This document shows, piece after piece, positions 1 through 9,476 of a stretch of DNA of 17,777 nt. Position 1 is the stretch's first letter. Every line of letters begins with the position of its first letter. This DNA comes from Saccoglossus kowalevskii (taxonomy: Eukaryota; Hemichordata; Enteropneusta; Harrimaniidae): contig NW_003129368.1 in the NCBI RefSeq assembly GCF_000003605.2, forward strand, positions 61,439-79,215, read 5' to 3'. Made by a program: the position numbers and the translations under genes. Below the pieces are notes generated by a model. It saw only the letters and a list, made by a program, of their open reading frames with translations. It searched no databases and was not told where the DNA came from.

Positions 1-464
1 AAACCGTATATATTGTGTTGTGTTAATTTGTTATAATCGTTACTGGTATATTTCTTTCTCTGCACAGTCTCAGTTGTGGTGATATACATTCACCAAACGA
101 TCCCCACCCTGTGACAGCGGACGAGCTGAGAGGGAGGAAACTTATAAGATAAGCACGCTACCAAAGACAAAGACTATTAGACCGGTATTAAAAACAAGCT
201 CCCCGATCCTGAATACGGTGTAGCCCCATAAAGCCCCCCCCCCGCATTTAACGTCACAATATATTAATAACTGCAAATACCAACAGTCAGGATGGCGTTG
301 GTTATATCGTAATTAGTTCCAAATCACTGAGTCAAATTCCGTCCAGGATCTCGCATGAGCCTAAATGATGACAGATATAACGCAGCCATTTACTAGTAAT
401 CAGCTAAATAAGTCAGTCTACAGATACGTGAAAACTAATTCATGACATGATCATGACCAGCAGG
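1..464. other. Intergenic sequence, no gene seen
   Basis: I see no coding region or RNA gene here. There is a run of ten C at 234-243, which is unusual in such AT-rich surroundings. The 5' part of the LINE described next cannot be recognised upstream of about 465, so the LINE is either 5'-truncated there or decayed beyond recognition. Confidence 0.5.
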
Positions 465-1285
465 AACCCATTAGTAAAACCATTATAAAAACCTATTCAA
501 TTTAATCCTGCAAAGTGGATTCATCCCTAATTGCTGGAATCTAAGAATGATAACTTCTATTTTCAATAAATGTGACAATTACAATTACAGAGGCATCACA
601 CTTCTTACTAGTATCATGCTCTTCGCTTTCATTCTTGAGCAACGACTTTGGAAACATAACAATACAATTATCAGAGAACAAATTGGATCTATGCCTAACT
701 TGAGCTCCAAGGACTAACCACAAAATACCGAAGCAACAAAAAGATGTTTGTTTTGTTTCATTGACTTTGAGGAAGCCTTTGATTCCATCTGGCACCTCGG
801 TCTCTTCTGGAAACTTATCCAAAGTGGCATTACAAGGAAATTCTACAACATCGTACAATCCATTTATCTGAACTCAACAGGATGTGTTAAACTTAAACAG
901 GCATTATGCAAAAGAATGGACTCAGTCAACTTCTTTTCAATATCTATGTAAATGACATTGAAACATCATGCTATATGCAGACGACCTTGTAGTGTTGTCC
1001 CAATCACATATCGGCTTACAAAATGCCATAAATTATTATGAAACTTAATGTCAGAAATGGAAACTCAATATTAATATCTCTAAGTCAAATATCATCATGT
1101 TTAGTAGGTCTAAAAAATCACAGGACAAATTCAAATGTTTATGTTGATGGGAAGGAACTTGAAAATACAAAAACCTACACTCAACGGAGCCCAAGAAGAC
1201 CTCAGAGCTTGAGGATAAAGGCATGTTTCAATATGAAATATTAAAACTGATTCCAATCAAAATCCAAGCAACAATACCCAACTAT
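465..1285 (+). mobile_element. LINE (non-LTR retrotransposon) RT fragment, 5' part, decayed
   Basis: This is the reverse-transcriptase section of a non-LTR retrotransposon, broken by stops and frame changes. Recognisable blocks follow in the right order. PLVK is at about 469. A block resembling the 'ILxxGxxPxxW' region is at about 500-530. NYRGITLL starts near 583. The motif-A block FIDFEEAFDSIWHLGL is at about 760-808. The catalytic YADD box (LYADDLVVLSQ) is at 971-1003. WKLNINISKSNIIMF is at about 1058-1102. The block just upstream of the family's usual 'LYGxExWG' segment is reached near 1285, where similarity stops and the Penelope-like element begins. The remainder of the same LINE resumes at about 2866. 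The clade (Jockey, CR1 or L2-like) is not resolved, and no endonuclease domain remains. The element is dead. Confidence 0.85.
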
Positions 1286-1289
1286 AATC

Positions 1290-2865
1290 CAAACAATCAA
1301 TGTCAAAAGGCAATACATGTATTTACAAATCCGAGAACACACAGGGGACACACAAACAAAACAAACAACACACTGTCAAATCGGTGAGAGAGATACATGG
1401 ATCTCATGGCACAAGCCAAGAGGTGATGTCAGGTGTTTCGAAAGAGTGAGCACATCCTGCTCCACATGTGGCACCCGCCATATATCTCTCTGAGTCACAA
1501 TCGTGAATTTCTAGGTCATCCTCGTGCAAGACAATTGACATCCAGCGCTTCTATTACCATCTGTTTCATAGAAACATCATACTTGTCCACCAGCTAATGA
1601 TACTTGCCATAGAACTTTTTAAATGACAAGATCAGTCTTTCTCTTATAAACCCTTGACTTAATAGTTTAAAACAGAGAAGACGATGTCGTAATGGTTGTA
1701 AAAAATTAGAATACATACTACATGCTCTGCCATAACGGATAAGCTGAGATATGTAAACGCCATAAGCGGGGGAAACAGGTATATTGCTGTTAAGGTTTGG
1801 AAAATTGATGATAGTGAAATTGAAATCATCTCTTTTATCATAAAGTCTGGTAGAAAGATGACCATTGTTGTCAAATTCGAAGTAAATGTCAAATATGAGG
1901 CAGATGAAGCTGATTCTGTAGTTTTATTAATGTATAGTTCCGTGGGATATATCAATGGGAGCGAATCACAAAAGTTAGGATTGTTGATGGAAAGGACATC
2001 ATCAATATATTTAAATGTAAAATTAAAAGATTTAGCTTCTTTAATTCTTTGTTTTTGGAGAAACTCGGACTTTAGACTTTATTTCAGAGAAAGATCTAGA
2101 TCTGAGTTTTTCAAAAGTTCTTTAGAATTGTGCAATATCCACATGTGATTTACGCCACTCCTGGTGAAGACAGTGTCACAGTACTTTTGAATTTCTTCTT
2201 TAATGCCATACAGTATTGTAGTTAATGTTTTAGACAATTCTTTAGTTACACTTGTAATTAGAAGAACCGGCAATGAATCTTCCCTTGTATGGTGTTTTGT
2301 GTAGTTTTGGTATCCAGTACAAGCGGGGCAAGTCATCATTCTCAACTCTGGCTGGTATTTTAAGAGAAACTGTGAAAGACTTGTGATTTGCCAGGATTTC
2401 TTCCTCAGTAAAAGTGGTTTGTCTATAAGTAGGATTACCAGATGTATGGGTTAACCTTAGTTCCTGAATAAGCCTTGTGTACGTTTTACAGATAAAAACA
2501 ATGTTGTTGGAAGCTTTATCTGCAGGAACAACAACATACCTGTCATGAAAAGAAGACAAACATTTCAGCGCAATAGGATCTTTAAATACTGACTTAGGTT
2601 TTCTATTCATACAAGATTTTAATTTGTGAATGCGTTTCAGTATCAAGGATCTAATTAACCCATTCAGAAAGACTGTCAAGCTCAACTTTCTCTCTTTTTG
2701 TTCACTTCCTGGCATATTCTTTAACAGTGTCCATGATGATCTTAAAATTATGGCTCCAGTTGATGTGTTGGGCTTCTCTAAACTTTGGTCCATGTGAAAC
2801 TACCTTGCGGAGGTTTTCATGTTCAATAATGTTTAGATCGCCTGTCACAACATGATCATACTTTA
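1290..2865 (-). mobile_element. Penelope-like (PLE-type) retroelement, internally deleted and frameshifted
   Basis: Read on the minus strand, this is a reverse-transcriptase element of the Penelope-like type. In order from the 5' side there is YDHVVTGDL (about 2836-2810), then a lysine-rich stretch with in-frame stops. Next come VVVPADKASNNIVF (about 2540-2500), LPRLYWIPKLHK (about 2330-2290) and GRFIAGSSNYKCN, followed after a frameshift by SGVNHMWILHNSKELL. The YIDD catalytic box lies at 1998-2009, then NNPNF, TTESASSASYL, a frameshift, and FKKFYGKYH with a stop. The segment between SKELL and the YIDD block is only about 30 codons, so RT palm motifs A and B are missing. The 3' non-coding part contains a GC-rich stretch at about 1440-1480 that resembles ends of such elements in bivalve genomes (from memory). 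Boundaries are uncertain by about 40 bp. The superfamily call is less certain than the RT call. Confidence 0.8.
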
Positions 2866-3767
2866 AAATGTTTGACGCAACAAATCACGTCTTATGGCAA
2901 ATCTTTCTACACCAATGGAAAAAGTACAAATACATTTCTGCAAATACCTTCTAAAAGTAAATAGCAAAACAAGTAATTTGGCAAGCTTAAAATACATTAT
3001 TAGATCAAAATAAATAATTCTAACCCAAATTCGATAGTGCACGTAGCTTACAATCTTGGAATACATCTTGAGGAAAAGACAACTGGGTAACAGACATAAA
3101 ACAAATTTTAGAAAATTTAAATATGGGAAATATTTGGAAAAACGATAAATCTCAGGATGACGAAAAAATCATTGAAACAATAACGCGCAAACTAGAACAA
3201 TCCTTTGAAATACATAGCACACAAACATTACACAATAAAATTAAGAGTACAACCCATAAAAACAAGTTACACACGAAGGACAATTAAACAGAATTTGCAT
3301 ATGAAAAATAACTCACCACAATCAAAAATGCAAATCATAGAGCTGCTATGACAAAACTCAGAATAAGTGCCCATACCCTTCAAATCAAAAGGGGCAGATA
3401 TATCAACCTTATAGCCGAGGACCGAATTTGTAATTGTAATCTATGAAGAACGAGAAAATATTATTATAAATAGTAAATACAAATACTTTAGGACCGACGA
3501 TGAACATCTAACAGATATACTACAAATTAAAATGACAAAACAAGCATTGAGCTAGGAAAATTCATCAACACTTGTTTTAAATTACGACAAAAACAATTCT
3601 AAAATTCCAGATACCTCAACCAACCACTAGATTCTGTTTATTCTTCACGAGTACATTCAAATATTTGTGATTGTTTTTGTTACACTGTTTTTGTTTTTAC
3701 ATTATTGTATTTCCAACTAAGATCCCATTCCGGGATACGGTTTCAATAAAGATCATTATTATTACAT
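2866..3767 (+). mobile_element. LINE 3' part with poly(A) signal and (ATT)n tail, decayed
   Basis: This is the downstream half of the LINE that begins at 465, resuming after the Penelope-like insertion. One reading frame gives PMEKVQIHFCKYLLKVNSK at about 2914-2970. This is the conserved C-terminal segment of these ORF2 proteins. A following block runs IKQILENLNMGNIWKN at about 3095-3142, and then KLRISAHTLQIKRGRY at about 3352-3400. Stops interrupt the rest. The non-coding 3' end has AATAAA at 3745-3750 followed by a short ATT-repeat tail to about 3765, a typical LINE 3' terminus. The strand, domain order and lack of overlap with the first part support a single element broken by one insertion. 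Confidence 0.8.
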
Positions 3768-4930
3768 ATGTATTAGAGTATTTAATTGAATAAAGGCAAT
3801 ATGCTAAATAAGAAAAATATCATTCTGAAAATAATCATAGTAAATGAAAGAATATCCATCTGGAAATTATACAGGTGTAACTCTTACCGGGGGTGCCACG
3901 CAGCGCGCATCCGGGACATTACTAGTAGAATGTAATATAGCTATACAAACAGCTGTTATTTTTATTGAGGTAGTAAAGGGGTAGCTGGTACAGTTTTACG
4001 GGAAATAAAAAGGGCTTTTACAATTTACAGGGGAAAAAAGACGTTCTTACAGTTTTTAGTAAAAATTGAATTTTGCAGTGATTGTGTCATCTAGTCGTTT
4101 TACAGTTTAGAAAATTTAATTTCCCTGGATTATTCTTTACGACTTTTTTGATTAGGATGTAAATTCTTGTACGTACGGAGAAAAATGACACATTTTTACA
4201 GTGAACGAAAAAAATATTTGATTGATTACGTTGTAATTACAGAAATACGGAATTTATTTTTCCCTCTATAGGGACTGTGGTTGTACGAACAAAAAATATT
4301 GCAATTACGTTGAACGAAAATACGCCCCCCCCCCTATTTATTGTCTCCAATAGTTGTAATGTTGATATACCGATACACAAATTTGCAATGAGTTTACACT
4401 GCTAGTTTTTGATTCGGAAGGACTTCAAGGACGTTCTATTTCAAGCTAGTTGAAACCTGAAATTACGCAGGAAATTTGGAAATTTCGAACTTCAAACACA
4501 AATTTGATTTATCGTTATTATGTGTTAGTTTCTACTGTTCCAACGATTGAATTATTTATGACATTAATTTTTCACTCACTAAACAATATTTCACTAAAAT
4601 ACATGATTAAAAAGCAACTTAAATTGTAAAAAGAAGTATCAAGTTCCGTGTATAAACACTGGTGTAAAAAGGTGGCGGAGCGATATTTTAGCCAAAATCG
4701 GCTAGTAAGGCGTCGTACCAATCTCCTTCCCATAGGTCTTTGCGCTTTACGCAATAGTACGATAAGTAACGCGTATCGAACTGTGCGAGTTGGCGCCATA
4801 TGACACAGGTCTGTGCATTTTCCTTCTCAGAGCTCCTTGCGGTTAGATCACTGAAAGTATATTCGTGGAATAGAACTCTGCCTGGGAGATTGAGGTCTGT
4901 GCTGAGGCAAGGCTTCCTGTGATGACACAA
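3768..4930. other. Intergenic AT-rich spacer
   Basis: No coding region is supported. Between about 3990 and 4220 short phrases such as TTTTACAGT or TTTACAGGG recur irregularly, which suggests a decayed low-complexity repeat. A run of ten C lies at 4325-4334. From about 4670 the base composition becomes more balanced, approaching the promoter of the next gene. Confidence 0.5.
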
Positions 4931-4936
4931 CGCTCT

Positions 4937-4943
4937 TATATAG
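4937..4943 (+). promoter_or_regulatory. TATA box for the 460-residue ORF
   Basis: TATATAG lies 55-61 bases upstream of the ATG at 4998. A TATA box at this place predicts transcription starting near 4965-4970 and a 5' UTR of about 30 bases. Just after it the phrase AGTACAT recurs several times between 4949 and 4982. The placement is inferred from sequence alone. Confidence 0.45.
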
Positions 4944-4997
4944 GAAGGAGTACATAAGTACAAAGTACATAGGTAGTACATACATACGAACTTCGCT

Positions 4998-6380
4998 ATG
5001 AGCGGTGCGTTCAACAAACTTGGTGAATTGTATGATGGGTGGCAACCATCACCAGCTTCCGTCACAGACGATGAATTTAATGCCATTTTATCTGACGTAC
5101 ATTCTCGAGTTGCTAATCCACAATATGTGAACTACCATATTACCAACTTAGAATTTTGGACATCGTTCCTACAACCGTTGACGCGTGGTGGAAGACGAGG
5201 CGAGTTATCCAAAGTGTGGCCACCTATTGATATTGGTGACAACGTTCCTTTGGAGGAATCGTTGGCAGGAGAGTTTCTATATTCCGTGCAGGAAGCGAAA
5301 GTGTCTGGTGTGAAAGCGAAGATATCGAAGACCGAATCAAATCAACGCAGACGAAGCGACACTGCTACCGTAGATACCGAAGTTCCGAGTTGTTATAGTT
5401 CCCATGAACATCTAAGTGAACTGTCAGACGGTGTCTCAATCGTCAGCAAAGAATATACTACACTGAAAAGCGAGTGCGTACCCCCTGATGACATCAGTCG
5501 GCCTCAATCGACGGACTTAAGTGTTCATGGGGTCAACGACCTAGGAGGAAATCAGGGAACACCATTCAGGGAAAAGGAAACTCTCAAAATACTACCAGTA
5601 CCAACCACTGTTCCGAAAATGAGTACAAATGAAATGGCCAGCTTATTTAAATCCAATCCGACGAAATCTCGTACGAAAGCAGTAAAGCGTGAGTACGATC
5701 TTGAAAAATCAGCATCTCAGTGGAACTTACGGATGCTGGCTAAATATTTGGGGAGAGATAACGTCAGAAGATTCAACCCAAAGATGAAAGTGATCGAGTC
5801 TTCCTCCATGAAATATAAATTTATCGATATTCAGGATCGTGTCACTGAAGTTATCGATGCCCTGGGGTTCATTAAGCGTGACGATAGTGACGATGAAATA
5901 GGGCTCAAACAATTACTTGAATGGTCCATAACCGAATCAGACACTCGTTTATTTCTTAACCCCTTGCTGTACCTGCTATGCAAGTGTAACAATATCACCA
6001 TGACAACTGAACAGTCATTGAAAGGCACCCTTGTTCCAATATGCAAGTATGACTATCGTTTCATGAAAGATGGTAGTTGTATTGGGATAATGGAAGCAAA
6101 GAATTCATCTAAAAAGAGCTTTAACCACAACGCCGTGGCCCAGGTCATAATACAGCTAATGTGTTTAGCGGCGGAAAATAAAAGAGAGGAACCGTTTGCA
6201 ATTTTATCGGATGGTTTTCATTTTGTATTCATCAATCTGACTAACACACATTTAGAATTTGAATATGATGATAAACTCTCTGCAAAAAACACACCAAAGA
6301 TTTTGGTGAGAAAAGCTGAAAAATGGTCTGATTTGAAAGACATTGTTGAAATCATGAATGCATTATTCTCTGGAATGTAA
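4998..6380 (+). CDS. Uncharacterised protein with PD-(D/E)XK nuclease-like C-terminus, intronless
   Basis: I do not recognise a named gene. The 460-residue ORF is intact, has no sign of introns, and starts at an ATG with G at -3. Residues 1-100 form a folded-looking N-terminal part rich in aromatics. Residues 105-235 are polar and serine/threonine-rich, probably a disordered linker. Residues 240-460 form the second domain. There KYDYR (D352) is followed by a strand ending IGIMEAK (E366, K368) and then a helix with Q382 and Q386. The next strand pair reads AILSDGFHFVFI (401-412). A D, ExK, then helical Q arrangement followed by a 'SDG-aromatic' strand is the pattern of PD-(D/E)XK nucleases, including those in Crinkler-type and fungal effector proteins. 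The nuclease assignment is inference from this motif, and activity is unproven. No signal peptide or membrane segment is visible. The intact ORF beside dead transposons suggests a functional gene. A retrocopy, or a gene carried by a mobile element, is the alternative. Confidence 0.72.
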   Translation: MSGAFNKLGELYDGWQPSPASVTDDEFNAILSDVHSRVANPQYVNYHITNLEFWTSFLQPLTRGGRRGELSKVWPPIDIGDNVPLEESLAGEFLYSVQEAKVSGVKAKISKTESNQRRRSDTATVDTEVPSCYSSHEHLSELSDGVSIVSKEYTTLKSECVPPDDISRPQSTDLSVHGVNDLGGNQGTPFREKETLKILPVPTTVPKMSTNEMASLFKSNPTKSRTKAVKREYDLEKSASQWNLRMLAKYLGRDNVRRFNPKMKVIESSSMKYKFIDIQDRVTEVIDALGFIKRDDSDDEIGLKQLLEWSITESDTRLFLNPLLYLLCKCNNITMTTEQSLKGTLVPICKYDYRFMKDGSCIGIMEAKNSSKKSFNHNAVAQVIIQLMCLAAENKREEPFAILSDGFHFVFINLTNTHLEFEYDDKLSAKNTPKILVRKAEKWSDLKDIVEIMNALFSGM

Positions 6381-6517
6381 ACGAACATTGAACTAGTGAA
6401 TATTTAGATCAGCACACACAATATTAGTTTTGCTTGCGGTGATGCGTCATACTCCATATTTTGACAAAAAACATATTCGATTTTTATAATGAAACTTTAA
6501 ATCCTGAAATGGTATAA

Positions 6518-6539
6518 TGTACACTAACTATAGTGTACA
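6518..6539. repeat. Perfect 9-bp inverted repeat, 3' flank of the nuclease-like gene
   Basis: TGTACACTA (6518-6526) and its exact reverse complement TAGTGTACA (6531-6539) are separated by ACTA. It lies 138 bases after the stop codon of the upstream ORF and inside its likely 3' UTR. It could form an RNA hairpin or be a binding palindrome, or it may be chance in AT-rich DNA. Confidence 0.6.
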
Positions 6540-6685
6540 GTTAGGCAATGCCTGTCTGTGTTGGGGGGTGACGTCACTCACATGCATAATGTTACGCGCC
6601 CTGTAGAGATTTCTGTAAAAAACAATAGGAACAATACCAGAATATAGTGTATTTCTATATTGATCTGAGCAACAAATGATATATC

Positions 6686-6691
6686 AATAAA
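6686..6691 (+). terminator. Candidate polyadenylation signal (AATAAA)
   Basis: This is the first AATAAA I find downstream of the stop at 6380, about 305 bases away. It would give a 3' UTR of ordinary length. AATAAA is common in AT-rich DNA, so this is only a candidate. Confidence 0.4.
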
Positions 6692-6926
6692 CTTTTCAAG
6701 AAGCTACAGGATGTCAATTAGAAACTCATGGGATGGTAGATTTGTAATAAACATATTACCTGAGAAAATCCTGCAATGAAAAGGAAAATGACACAAAAAA
6801 TATATCTTTAAAAAAAAAAAATTACACATTCGATGTTACCCTATTGCGCACAGACTCAGACCTTTATTCAATGGTACAATTAAATATACAAAACAAATCA
6901 GTATTAATTATTTATAAATTATTTGT

Positions 6927-7143
6927 ATTGCACATTTTATCACAAATATTAAACATCCTTTAGATGTTAGAAGTACACAAATCTCCATGAAAGGAATTAT
7001 TTTTTAAAAATGTACCAAAATTTTACAAAATCAATTGCACATTTTATCACAAATATTAAACATCCTTTGTATGTTAGAAATACACAAATCTCTATGAAAG
7101 GAATTATTTTTTAAAAATGGACCAAAATTTTACAAAATCAATT
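6927..7143. repeat. Two-copy tandem duplication, period 107 bp
   Basis: The block starting ATTGCACATTTTATCACAAA at 6927 recurs at 7034. The two copies differ at only a handful of positions, for example AGAT versus GTAT after the shared CCTTT, and TCTCCATG versus TCTCTATG. It has no coding potential. This is a recent local duplication and is distinct from the 91-bp minisatellite downstream. Confidence 0.9.
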
Positions 7144-7529
7144 AAAATGATACCGGGGGAATTATCTGTTTTCATGTTTGTAAACTGTGAATATCACATT
7201 GGACCCTCCAGATGAGCATCCCCCCCCCTTCACACACACAACTTCACTCACTCACACTTGTTCCATCTATCACATTGCATCTTCGACACATCTTAATTTC
7301 AAGACGAACATTTATTATGACTTAAATATTATATTTCAGATTCTTTATACTTTATCTTTTTTTATAGTATATTAGGTATTCATCATGTATTGATAAATAA
7401 TTTCTCAAAAGAGCCATATGTAGGTTTCAAACTTCATCCCATACATTTAATACTGGTCAATGGAATAACACCCCAAAGCAAAATAGGGAATGCATTTGAA
7501 GCGAATATCATTGATTGTTCTTCTGTTCC
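7144..7529. other. Intergenic spacer with short simple repeats
   Basis: No gene is seen. A run of nine C at 7220-7228 is followed by CACA/CTCA simple sequence to about 7258. A degraded partial monomer of the following minisatellite lies at about 7505-7535. Confidence 0.5.
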
Positions 7530-8793
7530 CTTAAAATCGAATTTCTATTTTATTCAATGATTGTTATTAAACGATGATAATTTTTAATATTTCTCTAGCT
7601 GGTTTTAAAAGAAATGTTCACTTTAAAACCGAATTTCTATTTTACTCAATGATTGTTATTAAACGATAATTTTTAATATTTGTCTATCTGGTTTTTAAAA
7701 AATGCTCACTTTTAAACCAAATTTCTATTTTACTCAATGATTGTTATTAAATGATGATAATTTTTAATATTTGTCTATCTGGTCTTAAAAAAAATGCTCA
7801 CTTTTAAACCAAATTTCTATTTTACTCAATGATTGTTATTAAACGATGATAATTTTTAATATTTGTCTATCTGGTCTTACAAAAATGCTCACTTTTAAAC
7901 CAAATTTCTATTTTACTCAATGATTGTTATTAAACGATGATAATTTTTAATATTTCTCTAGCTGGTTTTAGAAGAAATGTTCACTTTAAAACCGAATTCC
8001 TATTTTACTCAATGATTGTTATTAAACGATAATTTTTAATATTTGTCTATCTGTCTTTAAAAAATGCTCACTTTTAAACCAAATTTCTATTTTACTCAAT
8101 GATTGTTATTAAACGATGATAATTTTTAATATTTGTCTATCTGGTCTTACAAAAATGCTCACTTTTAAACCAAATTTCTATTTTACTCAATGATTGTTAT
8201 TAAACGATGATAATTTTTAATATTTCTCTAGCTGGTTTTAGAAGAAATGTTCACTTTAAAACCGAATTCCTATTTTACTCAATGATTGTTATTAAACGAT
8301 AATTTTTAATATTTGTCTGTCTTTAAAAAATGCTCACTTTTAAACCAAATTTCTATTTTACCGTGACTCAATGATTGTTATTAAACGATGATAATTTTGA
8401 ATATTTGTCTATCTGGTTATAAAAAAATGCTCACTTTAAAACCAAATTTCTATTTTACTCAATGATTGTTATTAAACGATGATAATTTTTAATATTTGTC
8501 TATCTGGTCTTTAAAAAATGCTCACTTTTAAACCAAATTTCTATTTTACTCAATGATTGTTATTAAACGATGATAATTTTTAATATTTCTCTAGCTGGTT
8601 TTAGAAGAAATGTTCACTTTAAAACCGAATTCCTATTTTACTCAATGATTGTTATTAAACGATGATAATTTTTAATATTTCTCTAGCTGGTTTTAGAAGA
8701 AATGTTCACTTTAAAACCGAATTCCTATTTTACTCAATGATTGTTATTAAACGATAATTTTTAATATTTGTCTAGCTGGTTTTAGAAGAAGTG
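7530..8793. repeat. Minisatellite, 14 monomers of about 91 bp in two subtypes
   Basis: The anchor CAATGATTGTTATTAAA(C/T)GAT recurs at 7555, 7647, 7735, 7827, 7918, 8010, 8097, 8188, 8280, 8369, 8460, 8551, 8643 and 8735, giving spacings of 87 to 92 bp. Two monomer types alternate. Type A has CTCTAGCTGGTTTTA and ACCGAATT(C/T)C. Type B has GTCTATCTGGT and ACCAAATTTC. A short form of B lacks the GATG before ATAATTTTT. The order A, short B, B, (B) repeats, so the array has a higher-order structure. It has no open frame and lies downstream of the 3' end of the Kelch-like gene. Confidence 0.95.
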
Positions 8794-9476
8794 TGTTTTT
8801 AACATTGTTTGTACATTCATATTTTGTGATTCATTATTTGATGTTGATTTTTATTATTGTATAATTATGAACCCTACTCAAACCCTTCCATTAGCGAGGG
8901 TTCTGAATACATGTTTGCGTGATTTATAAATAAATGCGATAATTGTTACCTCTGTCCTTGGTACATGGATAAAAAAGGTGTTTTTTTGTAAAAAAATTTT
9001 AAAATTCTTCAACCTGCTCCTATGCATAGATGGGTAACTCTTCAGGCCAGACATAGCTAGGCGAGAAAAAAATAAATAAAAAGGCAAAATGTAGAAAAAA
9101 GTGGCCTGTATAAAGACTTGTTATGCTTTCACATACAAGCCTCTTTGTGGTAAAAAAAACAATATTCAAAATGAATGCTCCCCAAACTTCTTGGCAGGAA
9201 GCAATTAATAATGAAATAATGGCTGATGCCTAATACCAAGCGTTAAATATAATTATCTCTTCTAAGGCCAGGAAAAAAAATTCTCTGTTTCTGGTTTTAT
9301 GGAAATTTAAAATTGAGCAGCGTGGCGATTTTTTTTTTAATACTGAGCTAAAATGGGGGAAATTTGAGACAAGTGCGAGTACAAGCGCATTTTGGAATGC
9401 TTTAGAGGGGAAAAAAACGTTGCATAGTTCAAAATTATGCAAACGGAAACGAGAAACAGATATTTTTTTCCTCAGC
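8794..9476 (-). other. Probable 3' UTR and flank of the Kelch-like gene
   Basis: This sequence lies directly 3' of the Kelch-like stop codon on the minus strand and has no coding potential of its own. Minus-strand polyadenylation candidates are ATTAAA at 9336-9341, about 140 bases past the stop, and AATAAA at 8850-8855, about 620 bases past it. Which one is used cannot be told from sequence. Confidence 0.45.

Noticed and set aside
2863-3066. Minus-strand 67-residue frame upstream of the Penelope-like RT
   Set aside because: The + strand of this stretch carries the conserved C-terminal LINE segment, so the minus frame is its antisense shadow.
4572-5086. Minus-strand open frames of 65-132 residues over the start of the nuclease-like gene
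   Set aside because: They overlap the promoter and the N-terminal coding part of the + strand gene and show no known motif. They are most likely antisense shadows.
7530-8793. CRISPR-like array
   Set aside because: The whole monomer of about 91 bp is repeated with no unique spacers, and the context is eukaryotic. It is a minisatellite.
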